Below are positions 1-5,126 of a stretch of DNA of 5,126 bases, piece after piece. The DNA comes from Chloroflexia bacterium (GTDB taxonomy: Bacteria > Chloroflexota > Chloroflexia > QHBQ01 > JADMIH01). Location of the stretch: assembly GCA_025927935.1 (NCBI GenBank), contig JAICKM010000528.1, positions 1-5,126 of the forward strand, written 5' to 3'. A program made the position numbers and the translations under genes. Each line of letters starts with the position of its first letter. The stretch's first letter is position 1. The notes under the pieces are model-generated. The model did not search any database. It was given only the letters and a program-made list of their open reading frames with translations, and was not told where the DNA came from.

Positions 1-129
1 CACGGCACCTACTGGCACCACAACTTCGGCCACCCGATGAGCCACGGCTGCGTCAACCTGCCGACCGACGCCGCCAAGTGGGTCTACAACTGGGCGCCGA
101 TGGGCACCACGGTGGTGACGCACTGGTAA
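1..129 (+). CDS. L,D-transpeptidase (YkuD domain), C-terminal fragment
   Basis: The window opens inside this gene, and only the last 42 residues and the TAA stop are visible. The fragment begins HGTYW, continues through NFGHPM, and carries SHGCVNL at residues 14-20. This is the YkuD active-site signature: the HGT histidine and the S-H-G-C block, with Cys17 of the fragment as the nucleophile. Known members act outside the membrane and make 3-3 cross-links between meso-diaminopimelate residues of peptidoglycan, or attach proteins to it. After the motif there are 22 residues ending VVTHW, the usual closing beta strand, so the C-terminus looks complete and no domain follows. The N-terminal part, including any signal peptide, LysM or SH3 domain, lies outside the window. 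A hairpin terminator 23 bp downstream suggests it is the last gene of its transcript. Family assignment is firm; the exact substrate is unknown. Confidence 0.93.
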   Translation, partial: HGTYWHHNFGHPMSHGCVNLPTDAAKWVYNWAPMGTTVVTHW

Positions 130-152
130 GTCGGTGCGGTATTATCCGCATG

Positions 153-188
153 AGGCCGGACTCCCCAGGGGGTCCGGCCTTTGCTGTT
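153..188 (+). terminator. Rho-independent terminator after the L,D-transpeptidase gene
   Basis: AGGCCGGAC (153-161) pairs perfectly with GTCCGGCCT (172-180). The pairing can continue inward through one T-G and two C-G pairs, giving about 12 bp closed by a 4-nt loop. The T-rich run TTTGCTGTT follows directly on the plus strand. It lies 23 bp after the TAA stop of the L,D-transpeptidase. On the minus strand no T-run follows, so it reads as a one-directional terminator. Confidence 0.88.
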
Positions 189-208
189 AATTGAGCAGAC
201 TGTATACT
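181..208 (+). promoter_or_regulatory. Possible weak promoter for the 224-residue hypothetical gene
   Basis: TATACT at 203-208 resembles a -10 box (consensus TATAAT). TTGCTG at 181-186 could be a poor -35 box with a 16-bp spacer, but only its TTG matches. It sits directly after the terminator and about 30 bp before the gene, where a promoter is expected. The AT-rich patch stands out in GC-rich DNA. The -35 overlaps the terminator's T-run, so this is tentative. Confidence 0.4.
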
Positions 209-219
209 TGGAGCAAAAC

Positions 220-225
220 AGGAGG
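220..225 (+). promoter_or_regulatory. Ribosome binding site, hypothetical protein
   Basis: A full AGGAGG lies 14 nt before the ATG at 240, which is longer than the usual 5-9 nt. A weaker GAGG at 233-236 is 9 nt before a second in-frame ATG at 246 (Met3). The true start could therefore be 240 or 246, a difference of two residues. Confidence 0.55.
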
Positions 226-239
226 CGCAAGCGAGGCCG

Positions 240-914
240 ATGGATATGCTGGGGCGCGGGGACGAAGTGCAGGTGCAGCGGACGCCGCTGCGCGATGTGG
301 ATGTGCCGCTGACGGCGCACGAGGCGCTGCGCTGGGCCTGGCCCGCGGCCAGGGAGCGCGACCCGGCGGCCCGGCTGGTGCTGATTACCAGCGAGGAAGA
401 CCTGGATACGGCAGGCCGGTCCCGCCTGTGGGAGTTTCAGGTGGACCTACCCAACCGGCGCGCCCAGGCCACCCTACGCGTCGGGATGGACGACGACCCG
501 GACGACGAGGATAGCGGGGTGGCGCTGGTGGAAATAGTGCGCCCGTTTGTGCCGCCCGGCGACCTGTGGGACATCATGGCCCAGGGCGAGGACGCCGTGC
601 GCCGGCATGTGCTGACCCACTGGCAGCGGCAACTGGCCGGGCGCCTGCCGCTTCCGCTGCCGGGCTACGACTCGCCGCACGCGGTGGCCGCCCTGCGGGC
701 GCAGGGGGTGACTCTGGGACTCGGTTGCTACCTGGGGGCACGGGTGCAGGTGGACGGCAGCGCCGTCTGGTATCTGCACGCCGGGGACGAGGTCCGCACC
801 ACGCCATTCGCTCCCGCCGCCTTGCCCGCCGGGCCACCCGCCGCACTGGAGCCGCCATCCGCCCGACGCGCAGGAAGCCTACCCCCGGCTAACTTGGACG
901 ATGATCTCCACTGA
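240..914 (+). CDS. Hypothetical protein, possible two PepSY-like halves
   Basis: I do not recognise this 224-residue protein by name. It has no signal peptide, membrane segment or known catalytic motif, so it is probably cytoplasmic. Residues 24-82 run from an alanine-rich helix (TAHEALRWAW) to a charged turn (TSEEDLDTAGRS) and WEFQVDL, then a strand. Residues 144-183 repeat the outline: an S-x-x-A helix (SPHAVAAL), a strand, and GSAVWYLHAGDE. This pattern, S/T-x-x-A-x-x-A-L then G-x-S-x-x-W, recalls small PepSY-type alpha/beta domains, but that is an inference. Between them lie an acidic loop (DDDPDDED, 84-91) and a helix with W110 and W128. The last 35 residues are rich in Pro and Ala and look disordered. 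It stands alone between a terminator and the next promoter. Coding is supported by codon use, the upstream AGGAGG and neat boundaries. Confidence 0.75.
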   Translation: MDMLGRGDEVQVQRTPLRDVDVPLTAHEALRWAWPAARERDPAARLVLITSEEDLDTAGRSRLWEFQVDLPNRRAQATLRVGMDDDPDDEDSGVALVEIVRPFVPPGDLWDIMAQGEDAVRRHVLTHWQRQLAGRLPLPLPGYDSPHAVAALRAQGVTLGLGCYLGARVQVDGSAVWYLHAGDEVRTTPFAPAALPAGPPAALEPPSARRAGSLPPANLDDDLH

Positions 915-932
915 ATAGCGTGGAGGTGGCGC

Positions 933-961
933 TTGACAGGCCACACTGCCGGTGCTAGGAT
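933..961 (+). promoter_or_regulatory. Strong sigma70-type promoter with extended -10
   Basis: A perfect -35 TTGACA (933-938) is followed by exactly 17 bp and a -10 TAGGAT (956-961). TG at 953-954, one base before the -10, makes it an extended -10. Transcription should start near 968, giving a leader of about 60 nt before the ATG at 1029. It lies 18 bp after the stop of the hypothetical gene, so the dehydrogenase-like gene has its own transcript. Confidence 0.85.
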
Positions 962-982
962 CGACGCCAGCCGGGGGAGCGG

Positions 983-1003
983 TGCGACCGGCATCAGGTC
1001 GCA
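983..1003. promoter_or_regulatory. Inverted repeat in the leader, possible operator or RNA hairpin
   Basis: TGCGACC (983-989) and GGTCGCA (997-1003) are perfect 7-bp arms around a 7-nt centre. They lie about 15-35 nt downstream of the predicted transcription start and 11 nt before the ribosome binding site. An 8-bp direct repeat, GCATCAGG, overlaps the structure at 991-998 and 1004-1011. The arrangement fits a repressor site just inside the transcript or a small leader hairpin. No regulator gene is visible nearby, so its role is unknown. Confidence 0.5.
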
Positions 1004-1014
1004 GCATCAGGCAG

Positions 1015-1020
1015 AGGAGG
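1015..1020 (+). promoter_or_regulatory. Ribosome binding site that fixes the start at 1029
   Basis: A consensus AGGAGG sits 8 nt before the ATG at 1029. The same frame is open upstream to a TTG at 933, but that codon is the -35 box of the promoter and would precede the transcript, so 1029 is the start. Confidence 0.9.
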
Positions 1021-1028
1021 GTGGCGGG

Positions 1029-2117
1029 ATGGCTGGTCGGATTCTGGTGTTCGGGGCGGGCGGGTACAGCGGGCGTATGGTGGTCGAGGAACTGGTCCGC
1101 CAGGGCATACCCATGGCCCTGGCCGATCGCAAGCGGGAGCGCCTGGACGCCCTGATCCAGGAGTTCGGCATCGATGCCGATGTGCCGCGCCATGTCGCCG
1201 ATGTGGACCAGCCGGAAACGCTGCCGCCTATGTTCGCGGACGGTGTGCGCACGGTGATCAACTGCGTGGGACCGTTTCTGCGCCTGGGCGAGCCGGTGGT
1301 GGCGGCAGCGGTGGCTGCGGGGGTGCATTATCTCGATCTGAGCGGGGAGCCGCCCTTCATTACCCAGATCATTAACCGCTATGACACGGCGGCGCGCGAA
1401 CGCGGCTGCGCGGTCGTCCCGACCTGCGGCACGGAATACGCCCTGGCGAACTGGGCGGCGGCGCTGGCGGCGCGCGGGCTGGAACCCGTAGATTACCTGT
1501 CCACCACGTTCGGCATTACCCGTGACCGCCCCAGCAAGGGCACGCAGCGGTCGTTTTTCCTCGCGCTGGCTCAGCCGGGTCTGGGCTGGCGCAACGGCCA
1601 GCAGGTGCCATATCCGCCCGCCCGGCAGATGCGTCGCGTCCGGCTGCCCGCGCCGTTTGGCCGGCGGCTGGCCCTCAACTCCCCGCTGGGCGACCTGATC
1701 CAGATCCCTCGTCATATCCAGGTGACGACCATGGACAGCTACCTGGCCCTGCCCGCCCCCCTGGGGTTGCTTTTGGGCGGCCTGGGACCGACGCTGCCCC
1801 GAGTCAGCCCGCTGATCGGCCGGATCCTCGAACCCATCACCCGCAACCCGCCGCCCGATTTCGTGGAACAATCGCTCTGTGTGGTGAAGGCAACAGCCCG
1901 CAGTGCCAAAGGCCGGCGCAACGTGATCCTGATGGGCCGGCAGGTGTATCGCCTGGCCGCGGCTATCGTTACCTGGTGCGCCCTGCAAACGCTGGAGCCG
2001 GGCTTTACCGCCCGCGGCGTGCTGGGGCCGGCGGAAGCTTTCGACCCCTGCGCCGCCGTCACCGCGCTGGAAAGCGCGGGCCTGCGCCACTCGCCCCTCC
2101 CGGCAGGCGTTTGCTAG
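1029..2117 (+). CDS. Saccharopine dehydrogenase-like NAD(P)-binding protein (trans-acting enoyl reductase type)
   Basis: A 362-residue protein with an N-terminal Rossmann fold. The dinucleotide loop GAGGYSG is at residues 9-15, and ADRKRERL follows the second strand (31-39), where R34 and R36 could favour NADPH. Residues 78-89 (NCVGPFLRLGEP) and 100-107 (HYLDLSGE) are the hallmarks of the saccharopine-dehydrogenase-like group. That group includes actinobacterial trans-acting enoyl reductases and eukaryotic SCCPDH. PTCGTEYALANW (131-142) matches the usual conserved glycine-rich turn. Length is close to the family norm of roughly 350-420 residues. True lysine-pathway saccharopine dehydrogenases are distinct, and no lysine, polyketide or lipid gene is near, so substrate and reaction are unknown. 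Its own strong promoter and a structured leader suggest separate regulation. The TAG stop overlaps the stop of the convergent Nudix gene. Family call is firm; specific function is open. Confidence 0.88.
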   Translation: MAGRILVFGAGGYSGRMVVEELVRQGIPMALADRKRERLDALIQEFGIDADVPRHVADVDQPETLPPMFADGVRTVINCVGPFLRLGEPVVAAAVAAGVHYLDLSGEPPFITQIINRYDTAARERGCAVVPTCGTEYALANWAAALAARGLEPVDYLSTTFGITRDRPSKGTQRSFFLALAQPGLGWRNGQQVPYPPARQMRRVRLPAPFGRRLALNSPLGDLIQIPRHIQVTTMDSYLALPAPLGLLLGGLGPTLPRVSPLIGRILEPITRNPPPDFVEQSLCVVKATARSAKGRRNVILMGRQVYRLAAAIVTWCALQTLEPGFTARGVLGPAEAFDPCAAVTALESAGLRHSPLPAGVC

Positions 2118-2653
2118 GGCTGCCCGATCCGGCTGCTCCCGGCGGACGGAGTGGACGGCTCACCAGCGCGCGCCGCGAAGTACATCGCCAACGCCTGGGT
2201 GTGCAGCGAGAAAGCCAACTCGGTGGGGCCGGGCAGCACGACGCGCTCGCTGGTCTCGTTGGTCGGGGTGAAGGGCGGCAGGGCAGCGGCGGTGCGCGGC
2301 GCGGCCACGCCGAAGACGAGCAGATAGCCGTCGCTCGAAGTCAGCACCGCGAAGTCGCGGATCTCGGCGGGCGCCAGGCGCAGCCCCGTCTCTTCCCAGA
2401 CTTCGCGGGCGCCCGCCTCCTGCCACGACTCCCCGATGTTGATGTAGCCGCCCGGCAGCGCCAGCATACCCACACAGGGCGCCACGGTCCGCCGGATCGC
2501 CAGCACGCCACCGTCCACCGGCACCAGGGTCACGGCGACCGGCAGCGGATTCAGGTAACTGGTGTGCCCGCAGGCGCTACAGCGGCGCGGCCAGGGCGGG
2601 TCGCCCTCGTACTCGTGCCCGCACCACCCGCAATGCGAGTTGCGCTTGATCAT
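2114..2653 (-). CDS. Nudix hydrolase with N-terminal zinc ribbon
   Basis: A 179-residue protein. Residues 8-28 hold two C-x2-C pairs (C8/C11 and C25/C28), a zinc ribbon of the Nudix_N_2 type. A Nudix fold follows from about residue 37. The Nudix box at 69-91 fits G-x5-E-x7-R-E-U-x-E-E-x-G-U exactly: G69, E75, R83, E84, E87, E88, G90, L91. Glutamates 84, 87 and 88 should bind Mg2+. Such enzymes cleave nucleoside diphosphates linked to another group; the substrate cannot be read here. It lacks the SQPWPFPxS motif of NudC NAD pyrophosphatases despite a similar ribbon. The start at 2653 is chosen because GGAGGG lies 7 nt upstream. An in-frame ATG at 2692 would add 13 residues but lies inside the intergenic repeat. 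The nadBCA operon is 148 bp upstream on the same strand. The C-terminal 15 or so residues are Ser/Pro/Gly-rich and probably loose. Confidence 0.92.
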   Translation of the reverse strand: MIKRNSHCGWCGHEYEGDPPWPRRCSACGHTSYLNPLPVAVTLVPVDGGVLAIRRTVAPCVGMLALPGGYINIGESWQEAGAREVWEETGLRLAPAEIRDFAVLTSSDGYLLVFGVAAPRTAAALPPFTPTNETSERVVLPGPTELAFSLHTQALAMYFAARAGEPSTPSAGSSRIGQP

Positions 2654-2660
2654 CTGCTTA

Positions 2661-2666
2661 CCCTCC
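2661..2666 (-). promoter_or_regulatory. Ribosome binding site, Nudix gene
   Basis: Read on the minus strand, GGAGGG is followed by 7 nt and the ATG at 2653. It decides between this start and in-frame ATGs at 2692, 2686 and 2668, none of which has a comparable site at a normal distance. Confidence 0.8.
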
Positions 2667-2686
2667 ATACCGCTCACAGTCCTCAT

Positions 2687-2760
2687 TGTCATGCTTCACG
2701 AAGTGAAGCATCTCGTTCCTTGCCCCACAAGACGAGACTCTTCGCTGCGCTCCCTAGACA
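2687..2760. repeat. Intergenic palindromic repeat (REP/MITE-like)
   Basis: The left arm starts TGTC (2687-2690) and ends TCTCGT (2711-2716). The right arm, ACGAGA at 2732-2737 to GACA at 2757-2760, is its imperfect reverse complement, with a centre of about 15 nt. Inside the left arm, ATGCTTCAC (2691-2699) and GTGAAGCAT (2703-2711) form a perfect 9-bp hairpin. The right arm contains CTTCGCTGCGCTC, the complement of a GAGCGCAGCGAAG core. The shape TGTCAT-hairpin-TCTC matches intergenic elements I remember from many GC-rich bacterial genomes (TGTCATnCTGAGCGnAGCGAAGnATCTC type), which occur in many copies without a transposase. Only one copy is in this window, so repetitiveness rests on that memory. 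Its composition is less GC-rich than its surroundings. It fills most of the nadA-Nudix gap and could form a transcript hairpin affecting stability. Confidence 0.65.
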
Positions 2761-2801
2761 AGTACCACCGGAAGGCGTACTCCGCGCCGGGATCGCCGCG
2801 C

Positions 2802-3820
<1,019 letters not shown>

Positions 3821-3821
<1 letters not shown>

Positions 3822-4687
3822 TAGAGTACCTCCAGGGAGAAGTCAATCGCGCCCGCCGAGTGGGTCAGGGCGCCGAGGGAAATAAAGTCTACGCCGGTCC
3901 CGGCCACCGCGGCCAGATTGTCCAGGGTGATGCCGCCGCTGGCTTCAAGCCGGGCGCGGCCGACCGTCTGGGCCACGGCGGCGCGCAGGCCGTCGAGCGT
4001 GTGGTTGTCGAGCAAGATCAGTTCGGCGCCCGCGGCGAGGGCTTCGTCCAGTTCCGCCGGGTTCGTGACCTCAACCTCGATCTGCTGGGCCGGGCCGATG
4101 CGCGTGCGCGCCGCCGCGACGGCGGCGGCGATCCCGCCCGCGGCGCGGATGTGGTTCTCTTTGATCAGCACCGCGTCGTCCAGCCCGGCGCGATGGTTGC
4201 GGCAGCCGCCCACGCGCACGGCGTACTTCTCCAGCACGCGATGGCCGGGCGTCGTCTTGCGCGTATCCAGCACCGTGGCGTTGGTGCCGGCCACGGCCTC
4301 GCGGGCGCGGTAGCTGGTCGTGGCAACACCCGACAGACGCTGCACAAAGTTGAGCGCCGTGCGTTCGCCGGTCAGGATCGAGCGCGCCGGGCCTTGCAGC
4401 CGAGCCACCACCCGCCGGTCGCCCCACGAGCCTTCCTCGGCCCGGCGGATCACTTCGACGCGCGGGTCCAGTTCGGCGAACACGGCTTCGATGACCGGCA
4501 GCCCGCAGAGCACGCCGGGCGCCTTTTGCTCGATCTCCGCCGTGGCCTGGGCATCCACCGGGATGGTCGCTTCAGTGGTCAGGTCGCCCCGGCCGATGTC
4601 TTCGGCCAGCGCGAGCCGGATGATCTCGCGGGCGGCGGGGTTATAGCCCAGCGTGACGTTGGGCGTCGCAATAGCAGTTGTCAGCAA
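3821..4687 (-). CDS. nadC: Nicotinate-nucleotide pyrophosphorylase (carboxylating) NadC
   Basis: A 288-residue type II phosphoribosyltransferase that converts quinolinate and PRPP to nicotinate mononucleotide, CO2 and pyrophosphate. An N-terminal domain with AEDIGRGDLTTEATIP (28-43) is followed by LTGERTALNFVQRLSG (105-120) and an alpha/beta barrel. Substrate-binding residues equivalent to those of characterised NadC enzymes are visible: R109, R143 and K144 (DTRKTTPG), H165 and R166 (NHRAGL), K176 (LIKENH), E205 (EVEVTN) and D227 (LLDN). EASGGITLDN (248-257) and VDFISLGALTHS (266-277) form the phosphate-binding end. Length is typical. The start is a TTG at 4687 with GAGGAGGT 7 nt upstream; the protein has no other methionine, and no ATG is available. 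The start overlaps the end of nadB by 7 nt, and the stop overlaps the nadA ATG by one, so the operon is translationally linked. Confidence 0.98.
3828..3833 (-). promoter_or_regulatory. Ribosome binding site of nadA inside nadC
   Basis: On the minus strand, GGAGGT is 6 nt before the nadA ATG. It lies in the codons for the last residues of NadC (LEVL), so ribosomes finishing nadC end at the nadA start. Confidence 0.85.
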
Positions 4688-5126
4688 CAGGATACCTCCT
4701 CAAACAGGGGCAGCGCATCGCGCCGCCAGAGAATGCGGCCCCGCCAGGCGGGCGAAGCCAGGGGTGCATCGGTACGGTAATGGGCGCCGCGGCTCTCCGC
4801 GCGCATCAACGCGGCGCGGGCGGCCAGCCCGGCCAGCACATGGTCGGGCGGCGCGCCCGGCGCGGTCGCAGCGGGCAGATCGGCCACCAGCGGGCGCAGG
4901 CGAGCGCCCTCGCGTTCCACGCCCAGGTCGCGGTCCAGCCGGGCGCTCAGGCCACCGGGCGCGTAGTGCGCGGGACGCTCCTGCGCGCCCGATTCTTCCG
5001 GATACGCCGGGGGCGGGCTGGTGTGCCAGTGGGCGTGGCGGGCGGGCGGATCGGTCAGCGCAGCGTCCGCGGCGCGCACGCCAAAGACCAGGCATTCGAG
5101 CAACGAGTTGGAGGCCAGGCGGTTCG
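4681..5126 (-). CDS. nadB: L-aspartate oxidase NadB, C-terminal part
   Basis: The gene runs off the window edge, so only the last 147 residues and the TGA stop are seen. NadB is a flavoenzyme that oxidises L-aspartate to iminoaspartate, the substrate of NadA. The fragment opens with NRLASNSLLECLVFG, the diagnostic motif of the NadB/succinate dehydrogenase flavoprotein superfamily; its Arg is expected to contact the substrate carboxylate and the following residues line the FAD. A linker of about 35 residues rich in Pro and His follows, then the C-terminal helical domain with RDLGVEREGARL (about 65-76) and ALMRAESRGAHYRTDAP (about 105-121). The latter matches the CAMMRKESRG block near the end of E. 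coli NadB. The distance from the motif to the stop is close to that in E. coli, so the C-terminus appears complete. Its end overlaps the nadC start by 7 nt. The operon promoter is outside the window. Confidence 0.96.
   Translation of the reverse strand, partial: NRLASNSLLECLVFGVRAADAALTDPPARHAHWHTSPPPAYPEESGAQERPAHYAPGGLSARLDRDLGVEREGARLRPLVADLPAATAPGAPPDHVLAGLAARAALMRAESRGAHYRTDAPLASPAWRGRILWRRDALPLFEEVSCC
4694..4701 (-). promoter_or_regulatory. Ribosome binding site of nadC, fixing a TTG start
   Basis: On the minus strand GAGGAGGT, a near-full match to the 16S anti-Shine-Dalgarno, lies 7 nt before TTG at 4687. It sits within the last codons of nadB. The strong site explains how a TTG start can be used. 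Confidence 0.85.

Noticed and set aside
933..1028. An upstream TTG start that would add 32 residues to the dehydrogenase-like protein
   Set aside because: The codon is part of the -35 box, no ribosome binding site precedes it, and the added residues come before the normal start of a Rossmann fold.
879..2090. A 403-codon open frame on the minus strand opposite the dehydrogenase-like gene
   Set aside because: Its translation is rich in Arg, Gln and His with no recognisable domain. It mirrors a gene with a clear Rossmann motif, promoter and ribosome binding site. Long antisense frames are expected in GC-rich DNA.
2654..2692. An upstream ATG at 2692 that would add 13 residues to the Nudix protein
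   Set aside because: It lies inside the palindromic repeat, has no good ribosome binding site, and the zinc ribbon begins properly from the ATG at 2653.
2691..2711. The perfect 9-bp hairpin as an intrinsic terminator of the nad operon
   Set aside because: On the minus strand it is followed by GACAATGAGG rather than a T-run, so it lacks the second half of a terminator. It is better explained as part of the repeat.
3860..4780. A 306-codon open frame on the plus strand opposite nadC and the end of nadB
   Set aside because: It is the antisense shadow of well-conserved enzymes, with an Arg/Gly/Gln-rich translation and no family motif.

Overview
The window is GC-rich (strong G/C preference at third codon positions), dense bacterial DNA with tight gene spacing and strong AGGAGG-type ribosome binding sites. 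The organism cannot be named from the sequence. The L,D-transpeptidase ending, the style of the hypothetical protein, the zinc-ribbon Nudix protein and the nad gene order together remind me of Chloroflexota, or another high-GC deep-branching phylum. This is an impression from remembered protein styles, not a search result.

Layout, left to right. (1) Positions 1-129, plus strand: the last 42 residues of an L,D-transpeptidase (YkuD fold) with its catalytic SHGCVNL motif, followed by a clear intrinsic terminator at 153-180. (2) 240-914, plus: an unrecognised 224-residue protein, probably with two weakly similar PepSY-like halves. (3) 933-961: a strong sigma70-type promoter with an extended -10. 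Its leader holds a perfect 7-bp inverted repeat and an 8-bp direct repeat. It drives a 362-residue saccharopine-dehydrogenase-like / trans-acting enoyl-reductase-like NAD(P)-binding protein at 1029-2117. (4) 2114-2653, minus: a Nudix hydrolase with an N-terminal four-cysteine zinc ribbon. It converges on the previous gene and shares a CTAG in which each strand reads its own TAG stop. (5) 2654-2801: an intergenic gap filled largely by a palindromic, REP/MITE-like repeat. (6) 2802-5126, minus: a nadB-nadC-nadA operon with overlapping genes and nadB cut by the window edge.

The functional core is de novo NAD synthesis. NadB oxidises L-aspartate to iminoaspartate. NadA, a [4Fe-4S] enzyme, condenses that with dihydroxyacetone phosphate to quinolinate. 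NadC converts quinolinate and PRPP to nicotinate mononucleotide. Key catalytic and cluster-binding residues are present in the visible parts of all three. The Nudix gene lies downstream on the same strand and may be read through from the operon, so a role in nucleotide or NAD-related housekeeping is possible but unproven.

I see no tRNA, rRNA, CRISPR array, transposase or phage gene. Most of the window is ordinary chromosomal metabolism. The parts most worth a second look are the intergenic palindromic repeat, the structured leader of the dehydrogenase-like gene, and the uncharacterised 224-residue protein.
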